64,000 nt of DNA from Streptomonospora nanhaiensis. GTDB taxonomy: Bacteria; Actinomycetota; Actinomycetes; Streptosporangiales; Streptosporangiaceae. The number at the start of each line of letters is the position of its first letter. Positions within the stretch are counted from its first letter, which is position 1. Both the position numbers and the translations under genes were made by a program. Positions 16,355 through 25,635 of the stretch are shown here, in pieces. The notes beneath the pieces were generated by a model. The model did not search any database. It had not been told where the DNA came from and saw only the letters and a program-made list of their open reading frames with translations. Location of the stretch: positions 5,952,001-6,016,000 of the forward strand of contig NZ_JACCFO010000001.1 of the NCBI RefSeq assembly GCF_013410565.1, given 5' to 3'.

Positions 16355-17173
16355 TTGAGCGAGACAACCGAAGGCCAGGCCGTCGGCGGCGCGCGCGCTG
16401 CGGGCGCCGCACGCCAGGGCGTGCAGTCGATCGACCGCGCCGTGGCCATCCTCAAGTGCTTCAGCCCCCGGCGCCCCGAGATGGGCATCAGCGATCTCGC
16501 CCGCGCCACGGGGCTGTCCACCAGCACCACCCACCGGATTCTGGCGTCCATGCAGGCCAACGGACTGGTCCGGCAGACGCCGCAGCGGCGCTACGCCCTG
16601 GGTCCGCTGCTGGTCCAGCTCGCCCGCAGCGGCGCGTTCCCCACCACACTGGGCGACGCCGCCCGGGGGCCCATGCACGAGTTGCGCGCCCTGGTCGACG
16701 AGACCGTGGGCCTGCACGAACTGCTGCCGGGCAACCGGCGCGCGGTGGTCGACCAGGTCGAGAGCCACCACGCGCTGCGCCGCACCTACACCGAGCTGGG
16801 CGTGCCCATCCCGCTCGTCTACGGCGCCCCGGGCAAGGCGATGCTGGCGTTCCTGCCCGCCGCCGAGGCCGAGGCGGTCCTGGCCGAACCGATCGCGCCC
16901 GTCACCCCCGCCACCATCACCGACCGCGCCGAGGTCCGCGCCGAGCTGGCGCGCGTCCGCGAGGACGGCTACGCGCTGTCCTTCTCCGAGCGCACCCCCG
17001 GGATCCGCACCGTGGCCGCGCCCGTGTTCGACCACGACTCCCGCGTGGTGGGCTCCATCAGCGTCAGCGCGCCGGAGTCGCGGATGCCCGAGGAGCGCAT
17101 GCGCGAGATGGGGCCGCAGGTGCGGCGCTGCGCCGCCTCGGTGTCGCAGGCCCTGGGCTGCCCCCGGCCCTGA
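16355..17173 (+). CDS. IclR family transcriptional regulator
   Basis: A 272-residue IclR regulator. The N-terminal winged helix covers about residues 20-85 (AVAILKCFSPRRPEMGISDLARATGLSTSTTHRILASMQANGLV). The C-terminal effector domain includes TVGLHELLPGNRRAVVDQVESHH and ends with ISVSAPESRM. The TTG start follows GGGAG; no ATG or GTG with a ribosome site exists nearby, so a TTG is inferred. IclR proteins respond to small carboxylates or aromatics. Its divergent position makes it the likely regulator of the caiB-hydratase-tctCBA block. Confidence 0.88.
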   Translation: MSETTEGQAVGGARAAGAARQGVQSIDRAVAILKCFSPRRPEMGISDLARATGLSTSTTHRILASMQANGLVRQTPQRRYALGPLLVQLARSGAFPTTLGDAARGPMHELRALVDETVGLHELLPGNRRAVVDQVESHHALRRTYTELGVPIPLVYGAPGKAMLAFLPAAEAEAVLAEPIAPVTPATITDRAEVRAELARVREDGYALSFSERTPGIRTVAAPVFDHDSRVVGSISVSAPESRMPEERMREMGPQVRRCAASVSQALGCPRP

Positions 17174-17174
17174 C

Positions 17175-17208
17175 GGCCGGCCGCCTCCCGGCGGGCGGCG
17201 GCCCGGCC
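17175..17208 (+). terminator. terminator of the IclR gene
   Basis: Arms GGCCGGCCGCC and GGCGGCCCGGCC with one bulged base form a stem right after the stop codon. Confidence 0.5.
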
Positions 17209-17425
17209 CGGCAGAGTGGGGCGCGAACGCGACCGGGTTCCACGAGCTGAGGGGCCGCCCCCACGCCGAGCCCCGGGTCGCCGACACCCGCTGACCGGCC
17301 CGCGGCCGGCCCCGGACCGATGTGATGCGGCCGACACCCGCGCGCCGTAGGATCGATCGCACCAGCTCACCCGACCCGCCGCCCCACACTCCCGGACACC
17401 CTCCCCCAGCCCGTTGGAACCGACC

Positions 17426-18505
17426 ATGCAGCGATCCACCGGCCGCCGTCCGCGCCGGGCACCGGCGCGGACCTGGCCCGTGCCGCCGCGCACCGACGCC
17501 ATGGCGGTCCTGAGCACCGCCCGCAGGGTCGTCGACGACCTGCGCGACGGCCTGTCGGGACCCGGCGCCGCGCGCGCCGCCCGGCGCGTGCGGCGGTTGC
17601 TGGGCGCCCCCGGCCTGGCCCTGGCCGACCTGTCGGGCGCCCTGGTGTGGGCCGGGCGCCCGGCCCCCGGGTCACCCACCTCCGCCCTGGTCGACTCCGT
17701 GCTGCACACCGAGGACCCCGCCGGGCGCGCGCCGCTGGTGGCCGTGCCGCTGCACGTCGACGCCGAACTCGCCGGGGCCCTGGTGGTGTCGGGGCCGGTG
17801 CCCGCCGCCGCCGTGCGCAAGGCCGCCGACTGGATCGCCGACGCGCTGGAGCGCTGCCGCCTGGAGACCTCCGCCGAACTCGCCGCCCAGGCGGAGTTCC
17901 GCGCGCTGCGCGCCGAGATCTCCCCGCACTTCGTCTACAACGCCATGACCGTGATCGCCTCGCTGGTGCGCACCGAGCCCGACCGCGCCCGTGAGCTGAT
18001 GACCGACTTCGCCGACTACACCCGCTACAGCCTGGCCCGCCACGGCGACTACACCACCGTCGCCGACGAGTTCCACGCCATCGAGGCGTACCTGATCCTG
18101 CAGCGGGCGCTGCTGGGCGACCGGCTGCGGGTGCAGGTGCGCGTGGCGCCCGAGGTGCTGGGCGTGGCAATGCCCTACCTGGTGCTCCAGCCGCTGGTGG
18201 AGAACGCCGTGCGCCACGGCGTGGAGCCGCGGCCGGGCGCCGGACTGGTGCAGGTGGCCGGCGAGGCCCAGGGCAACGACTGCGTCATCAGTGTGGAGGA
18301 CGACGGCCCCGGTATGGACCCCGCCGTGGCCAAGGCGGCCCTGGCCGGGCGGGGCGCGGCCGACAGCGTCGGCCTGGCCAACGTCGACCGCCGGCTCCGC
18401 CACGTCTACGGCCCCTGGTACGGCCTGGTGGTGGAGACCGCCGTGGACGCCGGGACCCGCGTGGTGCTGCGGGTCCCCCGATTCCAGCCGGGAGTGATGC
18501 CCTGA
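17426..18505 (+). CDS. LytS-like histidine kinase (cytosolic)
   Basis: A 359-residue kinase of the HisKA_7TM/LytS (His_kinase) type. Phospho-acceptor His168 sits in ISPHFVYNAMTVIASL. The ATPase domain has the N box LVENAVRHGVEPR, G1 DDGPGMDP and G2 VGLANVDRRLRHVYG. The first 150 residues form a GAF-like region without membrane helices, so the signal is sensed in the cytosol. The ATG at 17426 is chosen; an in-frame TTG lies 12 bases earlier. Its stop overlaps the regulator ATG by one base, and four genes are coupled in this way up to the symporter. Confidence 0.9.
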   Translation: MQRSTGRRPRRAPARTWPVPPRTDAMAVLSTARRVVDDLRDGLSGPGAARAARRVRRLLGAPGLALADLSGALVWAGRPAPGSPTSALVDSVLHTEDPAGRAPLVAVPLHVDAELAGALVVSGPVPAAAVRKAADWIADALERCRLETSAELAAQAEFRALRAEISPHFVYNAMTVIASLVRTEPDRARELMTDFADYTRYSLARHGDYTTVADEFHAIEAYLILQRALLGDRLRVQVRVAPEVLGVAMPYLVLQPLVENAVRHGVEPRPGAGLVQVAGEAQGNDCVISVEDDGPGMDPAVAKAALAGRGAADSVGLANVDRRLRHVYGPWYGLVVETAVDAGTRVVLRVPRFQPGVMP

Positions 18506-19383
18506 TGGCGGATCGGCCCGTCGGGCTGCGGGTGCTGGCCGTGGACGACGTCCCGCTGGCGCTGGAGGAGCTGTGCCGGCTGCTGCGCGAGGCCCCCGAG
18601 GTCGCCGAGGTCACCCCCGCCGGCGACCCCATCAGCGCGCTGCGCAGCATCCAGGCCCGGCCCTTCGACGCGGTGTTCCTGGACATCGCCATGCCGGGCC
18701 TGGACGGTATCGAGCTGGCGTCGCTGCTGTCGCGGCTCAGCGACCCCCCGGTCATCGTCTTCGTCACCGCCTATGAGGACCACGCGCTGACCGCCTACGG
18801 GCTGGGCGCGATCGACTACCTGCTCAAACCGGTGCGCGCCGACCGGCTGGCCACCGCGCTGAAGAAGGCGGCGCGGCTGGCGGCGGCCGGGCCGCCCGAG
18901 CCGGCCGGCGCCGAGGGCGGCGCGGCCGTGCCCCGCCGGCGCCGCGCGCCCGAGACCATGGCCGCCATCCGGGTCGAGACCGCCGGGCGCACCCGCTACG
19001 TGCGCCGCGGCGACGTCGCCTACGTCGAGGCCAGCGGCGACTACGTGCGGCTGCACACCGCCGGCGGCGTCCACCTGGTGCGGATGCCGATCTCGCGGCT
19101 GGAGGAGTACTGGGCCGAGGCCGGGTTCGCGCGGGTGCACCGCGGGTTCATGGTCGCGCTGGGCGCCGTGCGCGAGCTGCGCAGCGACGCCGTGGGCGGG
19201 CTGCTGGCCCACACCGACCTCGGCGACGTCCCGGTCAGCCGCCGCCACGCCCGCGAGCTGCGCGCCCGCCTGCTCCAGGCCGCCCGCAGCGGCGAACTCG
19301 ACCGCGACCGCGCCGAGCGCGCCGACCGGTCCCCGCGGTCCGAGCGCCCGGCCCGCCCCGCCCGACCGGAGCGGCGGCCCTGA
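18505..19383 (+). CDS. LytTR-family response regulator
   Basis: A 292-residue response regulator. The receiver domain has phospho-acceptor Asp60 in VFLDIAMPGLDG, followed by VTAYEDHALTAYGLGAIDYLLKPV. The LytTR DNA-binding domain lies around residues 150-255 (YVEASGDYVRLHTAGG, LEEYWAEAGFARVHRGFMV). The tail is rich in Arg and Pro. Cognate partner of the kinase just upstream, with TGATG overlaps on both sides. The probable targets are the symporter genes downstream, as with known LytS/LytTR pairs that control carboxylate uptake. Confidence 0.92.
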   Translation: MADRPVGLRVLAVDDVPLALEELCRLLREAPEVAEVTPAGDPISALRSIQARPFDAVFLDIAMPGLDGIELASLLSRLSDPPVIVFVTAYEDHALTAYGLGAIDYLLKPVRADRLATALKKAARLAAAGPPEPAGAEGGAAVPRRRRAPETMAAIRVETAGRTRYVRRGDVAYVEASGDYVRLHTAGGVHLVRMPISRLEEYWAEAGFARVHRGFMVALGAVRELRSDAVGGLLAHTDLGDVPVSRRHARELRARLLQAARSGELDRDRAERADRSPRSERPARPARPERRP

Positions 19384-19733
19384 TGCCCCAGCGCCCCCGC
19401 CGCGTGGCCGTGACCAGCCCGCAGACCCGCCTGGCGCACGCGCGCGGGCGGGCGCGCGGCCGCTGGCGGGTGCCCCGGCTGGACCCCGCCGACGCCGACC
19501 GCGCCCTGCGGCTCTACCGCCGCCAGCGCGCCCAGGCGCTGCGGGCGCTGGCGGCGGTGCTGGTGCTGCTCATCGGCCTGCCCGCCGCGTTCGCGCTGTG
19601 GCCCGAGGGCGCGGGGCCCCGGCTGCTGGGGGTCCCGCTGGCCTGGCCGCTGCTGGCCTGGCTGCCCTACCCGGCGATGATGCTGCTCGCCCGCTGGCAG
19701 CTGCGCCGCGCCGAGCACATCGAGGAGGGCTGA
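19383..19733 (+). CDS. small two-helix membrane protein, symporter-associated
   Basis: A 116-residue protein with a basic N-terminal half and two membrane helices (LAAVLVLLIGLPAAFALW and a second containing LAWPLLAWLPYPAMMLLA). It sits between the response regulator and a sodium:solute symporter with one-base overlaps on both sides. Small two-helix proteins (DUF485 or DUF4212) accompany many SSS transporters; this one holds the same place although its sequence is not an obvious DUF485. Confidence 0.7.
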   Translation: MPQRPRRVAVTSPQTRLAHARGRARGRWRVPRLDPADADRALRLYRRQRAQALRALAAVLVLLIGLPAAFALWPEGAGPRLLGVPLAWPLLAWLPYPAMMLLARWQLRRAEHIEEG

Positions 19734-21454
19734 TGGGCGCGCTGGCCGCCGTCGCGCTCGTGGTCGCCGGAACCCTGGTGATCGGGCTGCGCGGGGTGGC
19801 CGCCATGCGCACCACCTCCGACTTCCTCGTGGCCTCGCGCCGTGTCTCGCCGCTGCTGAACTCCGCGGCGGTGTCGGGGGAGTACCTGTCGGCGGCGTCG
19901 TTCCTGGGCGTGGCCGGGCTGGTGGTCAAGGACGGCGTGGGCGCGCTGTGGTACCCGGTCGGGTTCACCGCGGGCTACATCGCCATGCTGATCCTGGTGG
20001 CGGCGCCGCTGCGCCGCTCGGGCGCGCTGACCGTGCCCGACTTCGCCGAGGCGCGGCTGCGCTCGCCGGGGCTGCGGCGGCTGAGCGCGGCGGTGGTGCT
20101 GGTCATCGGCGCGCTGTACGTGGTGCCGCAGTTCCGCACGGCCGGGCTGGTGCTCAGCGCGGTCAGCGCCACCCCCTACTGGGTGGGCGTGGTGATCGCC
20201 GGGTTCGTGGTGAGCGTGACGCTGGCGCTGGGCGGCATGCGCGCGGCCACCTACGTGCAGGCGTTCCAGTTCGGGCTCAAGCTGCTGCTGTTCATCGTCC
20301 CGGCGGTGTGGCTGGTGGTGGCGGCCGGACCCGAGGTGCGCCACGCCGCCGTCCACCCGGTCGACTTCACCCGGTTCGCCGCCGACACCCCGGTTTCCTT
20401 CCAGGTCGACGTCACCCTGGTGGTGGAGGAGCCCACGCGGGTGCGCACCGGCGAGGGCGACCCCCGGCTGCTGCGGCCCGGCGAGCACCCCATGGCCGGC
20501 GGCACCTCGGCGGTGTTCCCCGAGGGGGCGCGCGTGCCCGAGGTGCGCGGCGACGCCCCGCTGGACGCCCAGCAGTGGGCGCGGCCGCTGCTGGACCAGG
20601 AGGGCGACGGCCACCCGCTGGTGGGCACGTGGGCGGTGCTGGTGGCCACGGCGCTGGGCACCATGGGGCTGCCGCACATCCTGATGCGGTTCCACACCAG
20701 CCCCGACGGCCGGGCGGCGCGGCGCACGGCGGCGATCACGGTGGCGCTGCTGGGCGTGTTCTACCTGTTCCCCGGGGTCTACGGGGTGCTGGGGCGGGTG
20801 CTGGTGCCCGAGCTGTACCTGTCCAACGCCACCGACACCGTGGTGGTGGCGCTGCCCGCCCAGGTCGACACCGGGTGGGCGGGCACGCTGGCCACCGCGC
20901 TGCTGACCATGGGGGCCTTCGCGGCGTTCCTGGCGACCTCGCTGGGCCTGGTGCTGGTGATGGCCGGCGCCATCGCGCACGACCTGCTGCCGGGCGGGCT
21001 GCGGCGGCTGCGCGCCACGGTGGTGGGGGTGGCGGCGGCAACGGTGCTGCTGGCGCTGCCCGCCGCAGGTATCGACGTCGGGGTGGTGGTGACCTGGGGG
21101 TTCACCGTGGCGGCGGCGACGTTCTGCCCGCTGCTGGTGCTGGGCGTGTGGTGGCCGCGGCTGACCGCCGCGGGCGCCGTGGCGGGGGTGCTCACCGGGC
21201 TGCTGACCACCCTGGGCGCGATCGCGCTGGCGCTGTTCGGGCCGCCGCTGGGCGGGCTGGGCGGGCTGCTGGTGACCCAGCCGGCGCTGTGGACGGTGCC
21301 GCTGGCGTTCGCGGCGATGGCGGGGGTCTCGCTGAGGGGCCGGCCGCCGTCGTGGTCGCGGCGGGCGATGCTGCGGCTGCACCTGGACGAGCGGCGGCGG
21401 GAGGGGCCGCAGGCGCCGCCGCGGCCGGGCGGGCCGGGCGCCGGGGCGCGCTGA
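19733..21454 (+). CDS. sodium:solute symporter (SSS family, acetate/carboxylate type)
   Basis: A 573-residue SSS permease with about 13 helices. Family marks are TTSDFLVASRRVSPLLNSAAVSGEYLSAASFLG and LGTMGLPHILMRFHTSP, as in ActP/MctC carboxylate symporters. An unusual hydrophilic insertion of about 80 residues (roughly 215-295, with FQVDVTLVVEEPTRVRTGEG) interrupts the usual core and is absent from the paralogue at 22313. It is last in the kinase-regulator-small protein chain, with its ATG overlapping the upstream stop. Likely substrate is a short carboxylate; this is inferred from the family. Confidence 0.88.
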   Translation: MGALAAVALVVAGTLVIGLRGVAAMRTTSDFLVASRRVSPLLNSAAVSGEYLSAASFLGVAGLVVKDGVGALWYPVGFTAGYIAMLILVAAPLRRSGALTVPDFAEARLRSPGLRRLSAAVVLVIGALYVVPQFRTAGLVLSAVSATPYWVGVVIAGFVVSVTLALGGMRAATYVQAFQFGLKLLLFIVPAVWLVVAAGPEVRHAAVHPVDFTRFAADTPVSFQVDVTLVVEEPTRVRTGEGDPRLLRPGEHPMAGGTSAVFPEGARVPEVRGDAPLDAQQWARPLLDQEGDGHPLVGTWAVLVATALGTMGLPHILMRFHTSPDGRAARRTAAITVALLGVFYLFPGVYGVLGRVLVPELYLSNATDTVVVALPAQVDTGWAGTLATALLTMGAFAAFLATSLGLVLVMAGAIAHDLLPGGLRRLRATVVGVAAATVLLALPAAGIDVGVVVTWGFTVAAATFCPLLVLGVWWPRLTAAGAVAGVLTGLLTTLGAIALALFGPPLGGLGGLLVTQPALWTVPLAFAAMAGVSLRGRPPSWSRRAMLRLHLDERRREGPQAPPRPGGPGAGAR

Positions 21455-21963
21455 GGAGCGCCGCGGGCACCGGAGGGCACAGCGGGGCACCGCGAAGGGC
21501 GGGGCGCGGCGCCGGGGGCGCCGCGGTGACGGGCGGCCATGCGGGCCGCCGCCGCCCGTGCCGGGGAACCGGCCGGGCCCCGCGCGCGTCCCAGGGCCCG
21601 GGAGGGGCCGAGAGTCCCTCCCCCGGAACCGCCCCCGCCCGGCACACTGGACACGCAGGGGAGCGATCCGGACACGCACGGTCCCACCGGTACGGCCGCC
21701 CACCTGGGCCGCGCCCGATCCGCGCCGCCCCGCGCGGCTCCCGCCCGGGGCCGCCCGCGCCGTTCGCCGCGCGCCACCGACCGCTCGTCGACCGTTCGTC
21801 GCGCAGCACGGCGTTCGGGCGGGTCCCCCTGTCACCGCGCGCCCCCGTTTTCCTACTGTGGCGCGGAACACAGTGTGTCCCAGAACACAGGCGTCGGCGC
21901 GACGCGGGTGTCCTCGGGCACGGCTGTCCCAGCCACACACGAGATGGGGATGCGGAGGTAGTG
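21455..21963. other. intergenic region before the second symporter pair
   Basis: No gene is supported. Positions 21455-21800 are very GC-rich with no clear signal. GC falls near 21840-21900, where a dyad and direct repeats (21865-21890) lie about 75-100 bases before the DUF485 start, which suggests a promoter here. Confidence 0.45.
21865..21890 (+). promoter_or_regulatory. candidate operator upstream of the DUF485-symporter pair
   Basis: A 17-base dyad, GG-A-ACACA around a central G then TGTGT-C-CC with one mismatch (21865-21881), overlaps a direct repeat of GAACACAG (21866-21873 and 21883-21890, 17-base spacing). Direct repeats of this kind are typical of LytTR-domain binding sites, so the regulator at 18505 is a plausible but unproven binder. 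Confidence 0.4.
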
Positions 21964-22311
21964 GTGACCGACTCCGACCACGCCACCGGCGGACCGCCGC
22001 CGGACCACGACTGGGAGCGGGTGCAGGCCAGTCCCGAGTTCGTGGAGCTGCGCAGGCGCCTGCGCGTCTTCGTCTTCCCGATGACGGCGTTCTTCCTGGC
22101 CTGGTACCTGCTCTACGTGATCCTGGCCGACTACGCGCACGACTTCATGGCCATCCCGGTGGCGGGCAACATCAACATCGGGCTGGTCTTCGGGCTGCTC
22201 CAGTTCGTCTCGACGTTCGTGATCACCGGCCTCTACGTGCGCTACGCCAACCGGCGCCTGGACCCGGTGGCCGACAAGATCCGCACCGACATCGAGAAGA
22301 CGGGGGCCTGA
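21964..22311 (+). CDS. DUF485 membrane protein
   Basis: A 115-residue DUF485 protein with two helices (VFPMTAFFLAWYLLYVILA and INIGLVFGLLQFVSTFVITGLYVRYANRRLDP). It almost always accompanies acetate symporters, and the ActP-like gene starts two bases after its stop. The second of two adjacent GTG codons (21964) has the better five-base spacing to GGAGG. Confidence 0.9.
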   Translation: MTDSDHATGGPPPDHDWERVQASPEFVELRRRLRVFVFPMTAFFLAWYLLYVILADYAHDFMAIPVAGNINIGLVFGLLQFVSTFVITGLYVRYANRRLDPVADKIRTDIEKTGA

Positions 22312-22312
22312 C

Positions 22313-23935
22313 ATGGACGCCGGCACCCTCACCCTGGCCGACACCGCGCTGACCGACGTCAACCCGGTCCTCAACATCAGCATCTTCGGGCTGTTCGTCG
22401 CGATCACCCTGGTGATCGTGCTGCGGGCCAGCCGCAACACCAAGACCGCCGCCGACTACTACGCCGCCGGCCGGGCGTTCAGCGGCCCGCAGAACGGCAT
22501 CGCGATCGCGGGCGACTACCTCTCGGCCGCGTCCTTCCTGGGCATCTGCGGCGCCATCGCGCTCTACGGCTACGACGGCTTCCTCTACTCGATCGGGTTC
22601 CTGGTGGCCTGGCTGGTGGCGCTGCTGCTGGTCGCCGAGCTGCTGCGCAACACCGGCAAGTACACCATGGGCGACGTGCTGGCCTTCCGGATGCGCCAGC
22701 GGCCCGTCCGCGCCGCCGCCGCGATCTCCACCCTGGCCGTGTCGTTCTTCTACCTGCTGGCGCAGATGGCGGGCGGCGGCGGCCTGGTCAACCTGCTGCT
22801 GGGCATCGAGGGCGCGGTCGCGCAGTCGGTGGTGATCGCGGTCGTGGGCGTGGTCATGATCATCTACGTGCTGATCGGCGGCATGCGCGGCACCACGTGG
22901 GTGCAGATCATCAAGGCCGTGCTGCTGATCGCGGGCGCCTTCGTCATGACGGTGTGGGTGCTGGGGCTGCACGGGTTCAACCTGTCGGAGCTGCTGGCCC
23001 AGGCCGTGGAGCGCGGCGGCGAGAACGGCGAGGCGCTGCTGGCGCCCGGCGCGCAGTACGGAATCGACGCCATGACGCGGCTCAACTTCCTGTCGCTGGG
23101 GATCGCCCTGGTGCTGGGCACCGCCGGCCTGCCGCACGTGCTGATGCGCTTCTACACCGTGCCCACCGCCAAGGAGGCGCGGCGCTCGGTGGTGTGGGCG
23201 ATCGCGCTGATCGGCGTGTTCTACCTGTTCACGCTGGTGCTGGGCTACGGCGCGGGAGCGCTGGTGGGGCCCGAGACCATCGAGGGCGCGCCGGGCGGCC
23301 CCAACTCCGCGGCGCCGCTGCTGGCGCTGGCGCTGGGCGGGCCGATCCTGCTGGGGTTCATCGCGGCGGTGGCGTTCGCGACCATCCTCGCGGTGGTCGC
23401 CGGGCTCACCATCACCGCCTCGGCGTCCTTCGCCCACGACGTCTACGCCAACCTGATCCGCAAGGGGGCGGAGGACAAGGTCGGCGAGGTGCGGGTCGCC
23501 CGGATCACCGCCCTGGTGATCGGCGCGGTGTCGATCATCGGCGGCATCCTGGCCCGCGACCAGAACGTCGCGTTCCTGGTGGCGCTGGCGTTCGCGGTGG
23601 CGGCCTCGGCCAACCTGCCGACGATCCTCTACTCGCTGTTCTGGAAGCGGTTCAACACCTCCGGGGCGCTGTGGAGCATCTACGGCGGCCTGGTCATCAC
23701 GATCACGCTGATCGTGTTCTCCCCGGCGGTGTCGGGCAGCGAGACGGCCATGCTGCCCAACGCGGACTTCGCGATCTTCCCGCTGTCCAACCCGGGCCTG
23801 GTGTCGATCCCGCTGTCCTTCCTGCTGGGCTGGCTGGGCACGGTGCTCTCCAAGGAGCACAACGCCAGGAAGCAGGCGGAGATGGAGGTCCGCTCCCTCA
23901 CCGGAATCGGTGCCGAGAAGGCGGCCTCGCACTGA
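22313..23935 (+). CDS. actP: cation/acetate symporter, ActP-like
   Basis: A 540-residue SSS symporter with about 13 helices. Marks are TAADYYAAGRAFSGPQNGIAIAGDYLSAASFLGI, YVLIGGMRGTTWVQIIKAVLL and GTAGLPHVLMRFYTVP. Length and motifs fit ActP/MctC, which take up acetate, pyruvate or propionate with Na+ or H+. It is co-transcribed with the DUF485 gene and ends at a strong hairpin. It lacks the hydrophilic insertion of the paralogue at 19733, so the two transporters may differ in substrate or control. Confidence 0.93.
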   Translation: MDAGTLTLADTALTDVNPVLNISIFGLFVAITLVIVLRASRNTKTAADYYAAGRAFSGPQNGIAIAGDYLSAASFLGICGAIALYGYDGFLYSIGFLVAWLVALLLVAELLRNTGKYTMGDVLAFRMRQRPVRAAAAISTLAVSFFYLLAQMAGGGGLVNLLLGIEGAVAQSVVIAVVGVVMIIYVLIGGMRGTTWVQIIKAVLLIAGAFVMTVWVLGLHGFNLSELLAQAVERGGENGEALLAPGAQYGIDAMTRLNFLSLGIALVLGTAGLPHVLMRFYTVPTAKEARRSVVWAIALIGVFYLFTLVLGYGAGALVGPETIEGAPGGPNSAAPLLALALGGPILLGFIAAVAFATILAVVAGLTITASASFAHDVYANLIRKGAEDKVGEVRVARITALVIGAVSIIGGILARDQNVAFLVALAFAVAASANLPTILYSLFWKRFNTSGALWSIYGGLVITITLIVFSPAVSGSETAMLPNADFAIFPLSNPGLVSIPLSFLLGWLGTVLSKEHNARKQAEMEVRSLTGIGAEKAASH

Positions 23936-23962
23936 GCCGCCGCTGAAGCCCTCCCGGACAGG

Positions 23963-23996
23963 CCGCCCCGGAACCTCCCTCCCGGTTCCGGGGCGG
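23963..23996. terminator. bidirectional terminator between symporter and acyl-CoA synthetase
   Basis: A 13-bp stem (CCGCCCCGGAACC with GGTTCCGGGGCGG) around an eight-base loop lies between two convergent genes. Confidence 0.8.
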
Positions 23997-24063
23997 TCGT
24001 CTGCGCCGGGCGGCCCGGCCGCCGGGTGCGCGGCCCCGGCCGCCCCGACCGCGCGGCCGGGCG

Positions 24064-25635
24064 CTACTGCCGGGACACCGCCGAGGCCCCCCTGCGCAGG
24101 ACGTACTTCTGGATCTTGCCGGTGGCGGTCTTGGGCAGGGCGTCGGTGAACTCCACCTGGGTGGGGGCCTTGAAGTGGGCCATGTTGTCGCGGGCGAAGG
24201 CGATCAGCTCCTCGGCCGTGGCGTGCGCGCCCTCGCGCAGGACGACGGTGGCCCGGGGGGTCTCGCCCCACCGCTCGTGCGGCACGCCCACCACCGCGAC
24301 CTCCTGGACGGCCGGATGGCGCAGCAGCACGCCCTCCACCTCGATGGAGGAGATGTTCTCGCCGCCGGAGATGATGACGTCCTTGATCCGGTCCTGGATC
24401 TCGACGTAGCCGTCGGGGTGGGTGACGGCGGCGTCGCCGGTGTGGAACCAGCCGTCGCCCATGACCCGCTCGGTGGCCTCGGGGTCGTTGTAGTAGCCCG
24501 CCATCACCACGTTGCCGCGCACGGCGATCTCGCCGACGGTGGTGCCGTCCCAGGGCACCTCGGCGCCGGAGGAGTCCAGGACCTTCAGCTCGCCGCTGGT
24601 GATCAGCTCCACGCCCTGGCGGGCCTTGACGGCGGCGCGCTCGGCGGGCGGCAGCCCGGCGTGCTCGGGGCGGGGCTCGCAGACGGTGATGAACGGCGTG
24701 GTCTCGGTCAGGCCGTAGACGTGGGTGACGGTCCAGCCGAAGGTCTCCTCCAGCCGCCCGATGGTGTCGGCGGCCGGGGCGGCCCCCGCCGTGACGACGT
24801 GCACGCCGGGCCGGACCCGGCCGCGCACCTCCTCGGGGGTGTTGGCCAGCGTGATCAGGACCGTGGGCGCGGCGCACAGCCACGCCACGTCCTCGTCGCG
24901 GATCAGGGCGAACACGCGGGCGGGGTCGACGGCGCGCAGGCACACGTGGACGGCGCCGACGGCCGTGACGGTCCAGGTGTAGGTCCAGCCGTTGGCGTGG
25001 AACATGGGCAGCGTCCACAGGTAGCGCTCGCCCAGCCCCAGACGCAGGTGCAGGAGCGTGCCGACCACGTTCATGTAGGCGTTGCGGTGGGTGATCATCA
25101 CGCCCTTGGGGCGGGCGGTGGTGCCGCTGGTGTAGTTGATGGTGAGCAGGTCGGTCTCGGCGATCTCGACCGGCGTGTAGTCGGGCGCGGACTCCGCCAG
25201 CAGGGTCTCGTAGTCCGCCCAGCCCGGCGCGGAGCCCTCCAGCGCCACGAAATGGCGCACGTGGGGGAGCCGGTCGCGCACGCGGTCGACGGCGGCGAGC
25301 TGGTCGGCGTGCGCGCACACGACCTCGGCGCCGGAGTGCTCGATGATGTAGGCGAAGTCGTCGGGGGCGAGCCGGTAGTTGACCGGCACCAGCACGGCGC
25401 CGATCTGGGGCACTGCGTAGAACGACTCCAGTTGGGCGTGGGTGTTGGGCGCGATGTAGGCGACGCGGTCGCCCTTGCGCACCCCCATGCGCTGGAGGGC
25501 GGCCGACCAGCGGTCGCAGCGCTCGAAGAAGCCGGCGTAGGTGAGCCGGAGATCGCCGTCGACCACGGCGTCGAGATCGGGATACAGCCGCCTCGTGCGC
25601 CGGGCGAACTCAAGCGGGCTGAGGGCGGTTTCCAC
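24064..25635 (-). CDS. acyl-CoA synthetase (AMP-forming, ANL superfamily)
   Basis: A 523-residue adenylate-forming ligase that activates a carboxylic acid to its CoA thioester. The P-loop-like motif is INYTSGTTARPKGVMITHRN near residue 163. The core motif VYGLTETTP, the hinge DGWFHTGDAAVTHPDGYVEIQDRIKD and the C-terminal Lys in PKTATGKIQKYVLR are all present. The GTG at 25635 follows AGGAGGT. Length and motifs fit medium- or long-chain fatty acid or similar ligases. It forms a single-gene unit divergent from the xylanase gene. Confidence 0.92.
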   Translation of the reverse strand: METALSPLEFARRTRRLYPDLDAVVDGDLRLTYAGFFERCDRWSAALQRMGVRKGDRVAYIAPNTHAQLESFYAVPQIGAVLVPVNYRLAPDDFAYIIEHSGAEVVCAHADQLAAVDRVRDRLPHVRHFVALEGSAPGWADYETLLAESAPDYTPVEIAETDLLTINYTSGTTARPKGVMITHRNAYMNVVGTLLHLRLGLGERYLWTLPMFHANGWTYTWTVTAVGAVHVCLRAVDPARVFALIRDEDVAWLCAAPTVLITLANTPEEVRGRVRPGVHVVTAGAAPAADTIGRLEETFGWTVTHVYGLTETTPFITVCEPRPEHAGLPPAERAAVKARQGVELITSGELKVLDSSGAEVPWDGTTVGEIAVRGNVVMAGYYNDPEATERVMGDGWFHTGDAAVTHPDGYVEIQDRIKDVIISGGENISSIEVEGVLLRHPAVQEVAVVGVPHERWGETPRATVVLREGAHATAEELIAFARDNMAHFKAPTQVEFTDALPKTATGKIQKYVLRRGASAVSRQ

